A stretch of DNA of 45,632 nucleotides, taken from positions 1 through 45,632 of the forward strand of contig CACYME010000042.1 of the NCBI GenBank assembly GCA_902775475.1, given 5' to 3'. The position numbers were made by a program, and so were the translations under genes. Every line of letters starts with the position of its first letter. Positions within the stretch are counted from its first letter, which is position 1. The stretch comes from an uncultured Prevotellaceae bacterium (GTDB lineage Bacteria; Bacteroidota; Bacteroidia; Bacteroidales; Bacteroidaceae). This document shows positions 16,699 to 28,351 of this stretch, piece by piece. The notes under the pieces are model-generated. The model made no database searches and was not told the DNA's origin. It was given only the letters and a program-made list of their open reading frames with translations.

Positions 16699-17319
16699 AT
16701 GCACATCGCAGTAGCAGGAAACATTGGCAGCGGAAAGACCACGCTGACCCGCCTCTTAGCCCACCGTTATGGCTGGACGCCCCGTTTCGAACCCGTAGAC
16801 AACAATCCCTATCTGGCAGATTTCTATGCCGACATGCCGCGCTGGTCGTTCAATTTGCAAATCTATTTCCTGAACAAGCGCTTTAAGGAGGTGGTAGAGA
16901 TTTCGAAGTCAGAAGAAACCATCATCCAGGACCGCACCATCTTCGAGGATGCCTGCATCTTTGCGCCCAACCTGCATGGGCAGGGCATGATGAGCGACCG
17001 TGACTTCGACAACTACACCGACCTTTTCAATCTGATGATGTCGCTCGTGAAACTGCCCGACCTGATGATTTACATCCGTTCCAGCATCCCTACGCTGGTG
17101 GCACAGATTCAGAAGCGTGGCCGTGAGTATGAGCAGACCATGCGCCTCGATTATTTACAGGGCCTGGAGCGTCGCTATGAGGAGTGGATTCGTGACTACA
17201 AGGGGCAGCTGATTATCGTAGATGGCGACCATTGTAAGTTTGGTGACAACCCCGACCACCTGAAGCAGGTGACCGACATGATTGATGCCAAGCTCTTTGG
17301 CCTGTTCCCCATGGACTGA
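16699..17319 (+). CDS. Deoxynucleoside kinase, copy 2
   Basis: A 206-residue paralogue of the preceding gene, starting MHIAVAGNIGSGKTTLTRLL at 16699; the longer open frame lies inside the first kinase gene and is not used. It has the P-loop, a QDRTIFEDACIFAPNLHGQ motif (Asp-Arg-Thr where copy 1 has DRS) and the lid KRGREYEQT, and ends KLFGLFPMD, nearly the same tail as copy 1. The changes after the DR motif (EDACIF against EGVYVF) lie near the substrate pocket, so the copies probably differ in deoxynucleoside preference. It is followed by a terminator shared with convergent carB. Confidence 0.93.
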   Translation: MHIAVAGNIGSGKTTLTRLLAHRYGWTPRFEPVDNNPYLADFYADMPRWSFNLQIYFLNKRFKEVVEISKSEETIIQDRTIFEDACIFAPNLHGQGMMSDRDFDNYTDLFNLMMSLVKLPDLMIYIRSSIPTLVAQIQKRGREYEQTMRLDYLQGLERRYEEWIRDYKGQLIIVDGDHCKFGDNPDHLKQVTDMIDAKLFGLFPMD

Positions 17320-17343
17320 ACGGTCCATAGGTCCACATAAAAA

Positions 17344-17389
17344 GAGAAATGATAGATGATGGCCATTTGGCTTTCATCTATCATTTCTC
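17344..17389. terminator. Terminator between dNK copy 2 and carB
   Basis: The arms 17344-17359 and 17374-17389 form a perfect 16-bp stem with a 14-nt loop. On the minus strand it is followed by TTTTTAT, a canonical terminator for carB. It can also act on the plus-strand kinase transcript. Confidence 0.85.
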
Positions 17390-17409
17390 ATTATGAGGCG
17401 AATCCTCGC

Positions 17410-20400
17410 TTAGTTGTTGTATTCCTGCCAGCTCTTAATCTTGATGTCCTGCTCGCCAATGGCAGTGAAAGCCTCAATGAAGGCTTTTGCCAGACGGACG
17501 TTGGTGATGAGCGGGATGTTGTGGTCGATGGCACCACGACGGATGCGATAGCCGTTGGTCAGCTCACGCTTCGTGTGGTTCTTCGGCACGTTCACGATGA
17601 GTGCGAACTTGTGCTGGGCAATCATGTCCATCACGTTGTTCTCGCCCTCCTCGTCGGGCCAGCTCACGGGCGTAGCCTTCACACCATTGTCGTTGAAGAA
17701 CTTTGCCGTGCCGCCGGTGGCATACACCTCGAAGCCTTTCTTCACCAGTTGCTGTGCAGGCTCCAGCAGGCTCACCTTTCCCTTGGCGCCGCCACTGCTG
17801 ATGAGTACGGCCTGATTGGCCTTGGGCAACCGGTAGCCTGTGGCAATCATGGCGTTGAGCAGAGCCTCGTGCAGGTCGTCGCCCAGACAGCCCACCTCGC
17901 CGGTAGAGCTCATGTCTACGCCCAGCACGGGGTCGGCATTCTGCAGTCGGGCAAACGAGAACTGGCTGGCCTTCACGCCGATGCGGTCGATGTCGAACTC
18001 ACTCTTGTCGGCCTTCTCGTAGGGTGCGTCGAGCATAATCTTGGTGGCGGTCTCAATGAAGTTGCGCTTCAGAATCTTCGATACGAAGGGGAAGGAGCGA
18101 CTGGCGCGCAGGTTGCACTCTATGACCTTCACCTCGCGGTTCTTGGCCAGGAACTGAATGTTGAACGGTCCGCTGATGTTCAGTTCCTTGGCAATGGCGC
18201 GGCTGATATGCTTAATCTGTCGGATGGTGCTGTAATAGATGTGCTGTGCTGGGAACACCATCGTGGCATCGCCAGAGTGTACGCCGGCATACTCCACATG
18301 CTCGGAGATGGCATACTCGACCACCTCGCCCTTGTCGGCCACGGCGTCAAACTCAATCTCCTTGGTCTCGGTCATGAACTTCGACACCACCACGGGGAAC
18401 TCCTTCGAGACCTCGGTGGCCATCGAGAGGAATCGGTGCAGCTCCTCGTCGTCATAGCACACGTTCATGGCAGCACCAGAGAGTACATACGAGGGACGCA
18501 CGAGGACGGGGTAGCCCACCTCGCTGACAAACTCCTTGATGTCGTCGAACGAGGTCAGCGCACGCCAGGCAGGCTGGTCGATGCCCAGCTTGTCGAGCAT
18601 GGCACTGAACTTGTCGCGGTTCTCTGCGCGGTCGATGTCCACCGGGCTGGTGCCGAGTACGGGCACGCCCTGGCGGTGCAGCTTCATGGCCAGGTTGTTG
18701 GGTATCTGTCCACCCACCGAGACGATGACGCCGCGTGGCGACTCCAGGTCGATGACGTCGAGCACGCGCTCCAGCGACAGCTCGTCGAAGTAGAGGCGGT
18801 CGCACATGTCGTAGTCAGTCGAGACGGTCTCGGGGTTATAGTTGATCATGATGCTCTTGTAGCCCAGCTTACGCGCCGTGTTGATGGCGTTCACCGAGCA
18901 CCAGTCGAACTCCACCGACGAGCCGATGCGGTAGGCACCGCTTCCGAGCACCACCACCGACTTCTCATTATTATAATAGTTGATGTCGTGGCGGGTCTTG
19001 TAGTTCTCCTGTGTGGTGACAGAGTCGCCACCTACGGTGAAGGAATCCTTGAAGGCTGGGACGTGAGTATAGGTGAAATAGAGGTAGTTAGTCAGTTCCG
19101 GGTGTTCGCTGGCCACGGTGGGAATGCGCTTCACCGAGGGCAGGATGCCGCGCTCCTTGCGGTACTGGCGAACGGCCAGGTTCTCCTTTTCCATATTGCC
19201 ACTCTTGGGCTTCAGCACGAAGCGGGCTATCTGGAAGTCGCTGAAGCCGCAGCGCTTCACCTCGAGCAGGAAGTCATCGGGTATCTCTTCCAGCTTGTCA
19301 TATTCCTGCAGCTGGTATTTCAGGTCAACGATGTGCTTCAGGCGCTCCAGGAACCAGACGTCAATCTTCGTCAGCTCCTCGATGCGCTCCACGCTGTAGC
19401 CCTCCTCCAGCGCCTGAGCGATGGCAAAGATGCGCAGGTCGGTGGGGTTCTGCAGCTCGTCGTCCAGGTTTTCAAAGCGCGTGTGGTCGTTGCCCACGAA
19501 GCCGTGCATGCCCTGTCCAATCATGCGCAGGCCCTTCTGAATCATCTCTTCGAAGGAACGGCCAATGGACATGATTTCGCCCACCGACTTCATGCTCGAA
19601 CCGATGAGACGGCTGACGCCGGCGAACTTCGTCAAATCCCAGCGTGGAATCTTGCAAATCATGTAGTCGAGCTGTGGAGCCACGTAGGCCGATGAGGTAG
19701 TGCCCATCTCGCCAATCTGGTCGAGGGTGTAGCCCAGGGCAATCTTGGCGGCTACGAATGCGAGGGGATAACCCGTTGCCTTCGAGGCCAATGCGCTCGA
19801 ACGGCTCAAGCGGGCGTTGATTTCTATGATGCGGTAGTCGTTGGTCTGAGCGTTGAAGGCAAACTGGATGTTGCACTCGCCGACTATGCCCAGATGGCGC
19901 ACGCAGCGGATGGTGATGTCCTGCAGCATCGTCACCTGTTCCTGCGTCAGCGAGCAGGTGGGAGCCACCACAATCGACTCGCCGGTATGGATGCCTAAGG
20001 GGTCGAAGTTCTCCATCGATGCCACGGTGAAACAGTGGTCGTTGGCATCGCGGATGCACTCGAACTCAATCTCTTTCCAGCCTTTCAGGCTCTCCTCAAC
20101 CAGAATCTGCGGTGCGAAGGTGAAAGCACTCTCAGCCAGTTCGGTGAAAGCCTTCTCGTCAGGACAGATGCCGCTGCCCAGGCCACCGAGGGCATAGGCC
20201 GAGCGAATCATGATGGGGAAGCCAATCTCGCGGGCTGCCTTCAGGGCGTCGTCCATGTTCTCCACGGCGTGGCTCACGGGCACCTTCAGCTCCACCTCGG
20301 CCAGTTTCTTCACAAAAAGGTCGCGGTCCTCGGTGTTCATGATGGCTTCCACGCTGGTTCCCAGCACCTTCACGCCATACTTCTCGAGGATGCCCTGCTG

Positions 20401-20706
20401 ATAGAGCTCGGTGCCGCAGTTCAGTGCGGTCTGTCCGCCGAAGGCGAGCAGGATGCCGTCGGGACGCTCTTTCTTGATGATTTCTGTAACGAAATGGGGG
20501 GTGACGGGTTGGAAGTACACCGTGTCGGCAATGCCTTCCGAGGTCTGGATGGTAGCGATGTTCGGGTTCACCAGTACGCTCTTGATACCCTCTTCGCGCA
20601 GCGCTTTCAGCGCCTGTGATCCTGAATAGTCAAACTCTCCTGCCTGTCCGATTTTCAACGCGCCCGAGCCCAGCACGAGCACCTTCTGCAGTTTCTGCTT
20701 AGTCAT
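17410..20706 (-). CDS. carB: Carbamoyl-phosphate synthase large subunit (animal-like form)
   Basis: Makes carbamoyl phosphate from ammonia (normally channelled from CarA), bicarbonate and two ATP, for pyrimidines and arginine. At 1,098 residues it has two ATP-grasp halves (GSGALKIGQAGEFDYSGSQA; GSGAYRIGSSVEFDWCSVNA), an oligomerisation domain between them, and a C-terminal MGS-fold allosteric domain (VSLLEPAQQLVKKGFEVYATGG). Its wording is much closer, from memory, to animal CAD and CPS1 than to E. coli CarB: EFDYSGSQA, LSRSSALASKATGYPLA, NYNPETVSTDYDMCDRLYF, PSYVLSGAAMNV and a VSWPDEEG segment. No carA is adjacent; it must lie elsewhere, or the enzyme uses ammonia. A -7 box lies 32 nt upstream and a strong terminator downstream. 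Confidence 0.95.
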   Translation of the reverse strand: MTKQKLQKVLVLGSGALKIGQAGEFDYSGSQALKALREEGIKSVLVNPNIATIQTSEGIADTVYFQPVTPHFVTEIIKKERPDGILLAFGGQTALNCGTELYQQGILEKYGVKVLGTSVEAIMNTEDRDLFVKKLAEVELKVPVSHAVENMDDALKAAREIGFPIMIRSAYALGGLGSGICPDEKAFTELAESAFTFAPQILVEESLKGWKEIEFECIRDANDHCFTVASMENFDPLGIHTGESIVVAPTCSLTQEQVTMLQDITIRCVRHLGIVGECNIQFAFNAQTNDYRIIEINARLSRSSALASKATGYPLAFVAAKIALGYTLDQIGEMGTTSSAYVAPQLDYMICKIPRWDLTKFAGVSRLIGSSMKSVGEIMSIGRSFEEMIQKGLRMIGQGMHGFVGNDHTRFENLDDELQNPTDLRIFAIAQALEEGYSVERIEELTKIDVWFLERLKHIVDLKYQLQEYDKLEEIPDDFLLEVKRCGFSDFQIARFVLKPKSGNMEKENLAVRQYRKERGILPSVKRIPTVASEHPELTNYLYFTYTHVPAFKDSFTVGGDSVTTQENYKTRHDINYYNNEKSVVVLGSGAYRIGSSVEFDWCSVNAINTARKLGYKSIMINYNPETVSTDYDMCDRLYFDELSLERVLDVIDLESPRGVIVSVGGQIPNNLAMKLHRQGVPVLGTSPVDIDRAENRDKFSAMLDKLGIDQPAWRALTSFDDIKEFVSEVGYPVLVRPSYVLSGAAMNVCYDDEELHRFLSMATEVSKEFPVVVSKFMTETKEIEFDAVADKGEVVEYAISEHVEYAGVHSGDATMVFPAQHIYYSTIRQIKHISRAIAKELNISGPFNIQFLAKNREVKVIECNLRASRSFPFVSKILKRNFIETATKIMLDAPYEKADKSEFDIDRIGVKASQFSFARLQNADPVLGVDMSSTGEVGCLGDDLHEALLNAMIATGYRLPKANQAVLISSGGAKGKVSLLEPAQQLVKKGFEVYATGGTAKFFNDNGVKATPVSWPDEEGENNVMDMIAQHKFALIVNVPKNHTKRELTNGYRIRRGAIDHNIPLITNVRLAKAFIEAFTAIGEQDIKIKSWQEYNN

Positions 20707-20737
20707 AATAAATAGGTGTTATGTTGTAAATCGGCTG

Positions 20738-20745
20738 CAAAGGTA
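20738..20745 (-). promoter_or_regulatory. -7 element of carB
   Basis: The minus strand reads TACCTTTG, 31 nt before the carB start. A clear -33 TTG at the usual distance is not evident. Confidence 0.6.
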
Positions 20746-20804
20746 CAATTTTTTTTGCTAATGTTGACGAAATTGGCTTGTTTTTTTTTCATTTTTATAT
20801 GCAA

Positions 20805-20828
20805 AGACGCTGCATTAACGCAGCGTCT
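20805..20828 (-). terminator. Hairpin spanning the end of the aldo/keto reductase gene
   Basis: The arms 20805-20813 and 20820-20828 (AGACGCTGC and complement) form a 9-bp stem. The gene's stop codon lies in its 6-nt loop and the last codons in one arm. Confidence 0.6.
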
Positions 20829-22164
20829 CTACAATTCTTGCCAGTTGGTTGGGTATGCGAATCTGCTGTGGGCATTTCGACAGACATTCCTCGCAGTCCT
20901 GACATCGCTTAGCCCAGGCGGCCTCGTCGGGCAGTGCTTTCTTATAGCCATCCTTGAACTGTTGCTTCCGTTCGGCGTAGTTGTCGGCCGTGGGGTCGGG
21001 TAGGGGCAGCAGGTGCTCGTTGACGGCCTCGTTGTAGTAGGCGAAGTTACCGGGAATGTTCACACCGTAGGGGCAGGGCATGCAGTAGGCGCAGGTGGTG
21101 CAGGGAATGGTGGGGAAGCCCGACATCTGGTCGGCAATATGCTCCAGCAGCTTGTTCTCTTGGTCGGTGCAGGGGTCGATGGGCGAGAAGGTCTTCACGT
21201 TCTCTGCCAGATGGTCCATGCGGTTCATGCCGCTCAGCACGGTCAGGATGTTGGGGAACGAGCCCACCCAGCGGAAGGCCCATCGGGCGGTGCTGTCGTC
21301 GGGGTGGACGGCACGTAGCTGGTCGCTGAGCTCCTGGGCCATGCGTCCAAATGCTCCGCCACGCAGAGGCTCCATGATGACGCACTGAACGCCCGTCTTC
21401 TCGCATTTGTTATAGAGATACTCTGCGTCGGCATCCACCCGTCGCCCCTTCTTCAGCGAGGCATGGCGCCAGTCAAGGAAGTTCATCTGTATCTGGCAGA
21501 AATCCCAGTGGTACTCCTCCTGATGGTCGAGCAGCCAGTCGAAGTCGCTCACGTCACCGTGGTACGAGAAGCCCAGATGTCTGATGCGGCCTGCCTCGCG
21601 CTCCTTCAGCAGGAAGTCGAGCACGCCATTTTCCAGGAAGCGCTTCTTCAGCGAGTCGCCGCCACCGCCGATGCCATGCAGCAGGTAGTAGTCGATATGG
21701 TCAACGCGCAGCTTCTCCATGGACGTCTCGTACATCTGTTTGGCGGCCTCCATGCTGGTGTCGCCCCACATGTTCGAGAGTTTCGTGGCCACGAAGTATT
21801 TCTCGCGTGGGTGACGGCTCAGGGCGTTGCCCATCAGCACTTCCGACTGCCCTCCCATGTAGACGGGTGCCGTGTCGAAATAGTTCACGCCGTGCTCGAT
21901 GGCATAGTCCACCAGCTCGTTCACCTCGTCCTGATTGTTCGGCAGGCGCATCATGCCAAAGCCCAGCAGCGAAATCTGCTCGCCCGAGCCGTGCTGAACC
22001 CGGTAGGTCATGCGGTTCTCGTCCTTGTCGTCGGTGGGGCGGGCAAGCCCCTGCAGCGGCTCCAGCGCCATCAGCGCCATGGCCGAGCCGGCACCAAGTC
22101 CCAGACGGCGCAGGAATTCGCGCCGGTCCATCTCGTGCCTATTCTTTTCTTGGTCCATCATCAT
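20815..22164 (-). CDS. Tat-exported aldo/keto reductase with two 4Fe-4S motifs
   Basis: A 449-residue oxidoreductase of the aldo/keto reductase superfamily fused to a ferredoxin-like tail. The N-terminus carries a twin-arginine signal (DRREFLRRLGLGAGSAMALMA, RR at 14-15), so it is predicted to fold in the cytoplasm and be exported. The AKR catalytic tetrad is D97, Y102, K128 and H163. The tail has CTTCAYCMPCP (C355, C358, C361, C364) and CQDCEECLSKCP (C421, C424, C427, C431), each fit for a 4Fe-4S cluster. Substrate and electron partner are unknown. The start is uncertain among Met1-3 and Met12; all keep the signal. A -7 box (TAACTTTG) lies at 22216-22223. Confidence 0.9.
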   Translation of the reverse strand: MMMDQEKNRHEMDRREFLRRLGLGAGSAMALMALEPLQGLARPTDDKDENRMTYRVQHGSGEQISLLGFGMMRLPNNQDEVNELVDYAIEHGVNYFDTAPVYMGGQSEVLMGNALSRHPREKYFVATKLSNMWGDTSMEAAKQMYETSMEKLRVDHIDYYLLHGIGGGGDSLKKRFLENGVLDFLLKEREAGRIRHLGFSYHGDVSDFDWLLDHQEEYHWDFCQIQMNFLDWRHASLKKGRRVDADAEYLYNKCEKTGVQCVIMEPLRGGAFGRMAQELSDQLRAVHPDDSTARWAFRWVGSFPNILTVLSGMNRMDHLAENVKTFSPIDPCTDQENKLLEHIADQMSGFPTIPCTTCAYCMPCPYGVNIPGNFAYYNEAVNEHLLPLPDPTADNYAERKQQFKDGYKKALPDEAAWAKRCQDCEECLSKCPQQIRIPNQLARIVETLR

Positions 22165-22215
22165 GTTTGGTTTGTTTTAAGTTGAGTCGTCTTGGCTTCT
22201 GTCATTATTTCTCGG

Positions 22216-22223
22216 CAAAGTTA
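22216..22223 (-). promoter_or_regulatory. -7 element of the aldo/keto reductase gene
   Basis: The minus strand reads TAACTTTG, about 51 nt before the start. The -33 region is not clear. Confidence 0.5.
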
Positions 22224-25105
<2,882 letters not shown>

Positions 25106-25106
25106 C

Positions 25107-25772
25107 ATGAATATCATCGTTTCAGAAGAGATAAAAACCGTCTGCCCCGATTTTGTCGGGGCCTGTGTCGAGGCCAATGTTGTGAATACTCCTTACAACG
25201 AGCTCCTGTGGACTGAGATTCATGCTGCCGAAGAGCGCTTCCGCCAGGAGCTCACCACGGAGAGCCTCAAGGAACTGCCCTCGATAGCCGCCACGCGTGC
25301 GGTTTATAAGAAATGTGGGAAGGATCCCTCGCGCTATCGTCCAGCCTCCGAGCAGCTCATCCGCCGCATGCTGCAGGGCAAGGAGCTCTACCAGATTGAC
25401 ACGCTGGTGGACCTCATCAACCTGGCCTCAATAGCCTTTGGCTACAGCATTGGCGGTTTCGATGCCTCCCGCTTCGTGGGCGACACGCTCAAGCTGGGCG
25501 TCGGCCGCAAGGACGAGCCCTACGAAGGCATCGGGCGTGGCATGCTCAACATCGAGGGGCTGCCCGTCTACCGCGACCAGCTGGGTGGGGTGGGGACGCC
25601 TACCAGCGACAATGAGCGCACCAAGATTACCCTTGGCACCACCCATCTCGTGGTTCTCATCAATGGCTATGACGGCAATGAGCAGCGCGTCCTCGACAAT
25701 GGCCGCTTCATCCAGCAGCTGTTGCAGAAGTATGCTGCCAGCGATGGCGGAACAGTAAGCATTTATCGTTAA
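25107..25772 (+). CDS. B3/B4 domain protein (PheT-editing-like)
   Basis: A 221-residue protein matching the stand-alone B3/B4 family, related to the editing domain of the phenylalanyl-tRNA synthetase beta subunit. Recognisable blocks are ATRAVYKKCGKDPSRYRPASEQLIRRML, DLINLASIAFGYSIGGFD, and LPVYRDQLGGVGTPTSDNERT near the putative ligand pocket. Such proteins are thought to bind or edit aminoacyl-tRNA or a related small molecule, but their role is not settled. It starts one base after the heptamer array following ligA and is followed after 17 nt by a lipoprotein gene, so the three may be read together. The true synthetase beta subunit (pheT) lies separately at 39882. Confidence 0.85.
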   Translation: MNIIVSEEIKTVCPDFVGACVEANVVNTPYNELLWTEIHAAEERFRQELTTESLKELPSIAATRAVYKKCGKDPSRYRPASEQLIRRMLQGKELYQIDTLVDLINLASIAFGYSIGGFDASRFVGDTLKLGVGRKDEPYEGIGRGMLNIEGLPVYRDQLGGVGTPTSDNERTKITLGTTHLVVLINGYDGNEQRVLDNGRFIQQLLQKYAASDGGTVSIYR

Positions 25773-25789
25773 CCAAAACCTATAACCAC

Positions 25790-26884
25790 ATGAACAGAAA
25801 GTATTTAGTAATGGCCGTGGCCGCCATCTTTACCATGGCCATAATCGGGGCTTGTAGCAACAAGGACAAGAACAACCAGGAATCAGCCGATGTCGAAGAC
25901 ACCGAGGAACTCGACGACGAAGAAGAGGACGAGGACTTAGATGAGAAGCAGGAATACCTCTCGCAGGACCTGGCCACCTTCGACCTCTATGGGCAGGTGC
26001 AGTACGCCGTCTATCACAACAGCAACGACGAGAACACGGTGAAGGTGTCTTTCGACCCCAAAGGCCAGGTGGTAGGCATCGTTCGTGTTGACGAAGAGCA
26101 GAAGCCAGAGAAGGCCAGCATCATCACCGTGGACAAGAAGAGAATCGATTTCATCGCCTTCGAGTCTGACGACCCCTGGATGACCTCGTTCGATTATGAC
26201 GAGACGGCCAGCGGCTTCGTTGCTCCACGGATGAGCATGGAGACCAACCAGATGGGCAACAACGATGCCTACACCTATCACCGCGACAAGGACGGGAAAC
26301 TGAAAAAGGTGGAGCATGAGGAAGTCGTGCATGGAAACGTCGTGGAAGACGAAAGCACGTGCTCGGTGAAAGTGGGCGACTACGACCGGCACAACAACTG
26401 GCAGAGCTGCACGTTCTCGCGCGATGAATATAAGTACACTTATACGCGTACCATTAAATATTACAGGAGCGATGACATGGAGGAGGCTGCTGACAAGACC
26501 AAGCAGGAGCAGACCATCAAGAACTTCGTCACCGACATGTATGAGAAGCAGCGCTACGAGGACTACGACTTCCTGCGCGAGCACTGCACCCGCAAGATGC
26601 TCGAAAAGCTGTCGGAAGAATATGAATACGACGGTGAGGGCTATGCCATCTGGCTTTTCCGCACCAGCTCGCAGGATGGCAAGCCGGGCTCCGAGGGCAT
26701 GAAGAACAAGGTCACTTCGTTCAGCAAGGACCAAAAGAACGGTGGCGACTGGTTCGTCTACAAGTTCCTCGATGGTGGCTGGCGCGGCGAGAACCGCATC
26801 AAGGTATTCATTTACGAGGGCAAATGCTGGATTGACGGCGTGGAGCGCATCTCTGACGAGGCTGCCGCTGCCTACGCTGAGTAA
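25790..26884 (+). CDS. Acidic lipoprotein of unknown function
   Basis: A 364-residue protein with an SPII signal (MAVAAIFTMAIIGAC, Cys22) followed by a long acidic linker rich in Asp and Glu (residues 33-55), in keeping with Bacteroidota surface-export signals. The mature part has a first segment of beta-like repeats with DPKGQVVGIVRV and TYHRDKDGKLKKVEHEE, then a helical segment (TIKNFVTDMYEKQRYEDYDFLREHCTRKMLEKL) and a compact C-terminal domain (GDWFVYKFLDGGW) like those of small DUF3828-type domains. I do not recognise a named family. It lies 17 nt after the B3/B4 gene and ends before a strong hairpin. Confidence 0.7.
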   Translation: MNRKYLVMAVAAIFTMAIIGACSNKDKNNQESADVEDTEELDDEEEDEDLDEKQEYLSQDLATFDLYGQVQYAVYHNSNDENTVKVSFDPKGQVVGIVRVDEEQKPEKASIITVDKKRIDFIAFESDDPWMTSFDYDETASGFVAPRMSMETNQMGNNDAYTYHRDKDGKLKKVEHEEVVHGNVVEDESTCSVKVGDYDRHNNWQSCTFSRDEYKYTYTRTIKYYRSDDMEEAADKTKQEQTIKNFVTDMYEKQRYEDYDFLREHCTRKMLEKLSEEYEYDGEGYAIWLFRTSSQDGKPGSEGMKNKVTSFSKDQKNGGDWFVYKFLDGGWRGENRIKVFIYEGKCWIDGVERISDEAAAAYAE

Positions 26885-26923
26885 TCACGTCGGTTACTTA
26901 TCTTCTCCGCCTACGGCGTAACG

Positions 26924-26975
26924 CTAACGGCCGTGAATAGAACGCGGATTCTCCGCAACTATTCACGGTCGTTAG
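26924..26975. terminator. Nested hairpin after the lipoprotein gene
   Basis: The outer arms 26924-26940 and 26959-26975 pair over 17 bp with one mismatch, and the inner GCGGA/TCCGC (26944-26956) pairs inside them. It is followed by GTATTATTC rather than a T-tract. A further short palindrome, CCGCCTACGGCG, lies just upstream at about 26908-26918. Confidence 0.6.
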
Positions 26976-27020
26976 GTATTATTCAATCCAATGGCTTGAC
27001 AGGCAGAAAAGTGTTAATAA

Positions 27021-27052
27021 TTGAAAATAATTCGGGCGCTCTTTTAACTTTC
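27021..27052 (+). promoter_or_regulatory. Likely promoter of the CE1-GH3 operon
   Basis: TTG (27021-27023), 21 nt, then TAACTTTC (27045-27052), one base off TAnnTTTG. It leaves a leader of roughly 48 nt. Confidence 0.55.
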
Positions 27053-27094
27053 GCACGAAAGCTGCGTCAAATGTAAAATTTATTATCAACCTAA

Positions 27095-28351
<1,257 letters not shown>

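Noticed and set aside
17356-19695. Long plus-strand open frame (779 codons) opposite carB
   Set aside because: It is an antisense shadow of carB and shows no motif or signal; GC-rich codon use keeps the opposite frame open.
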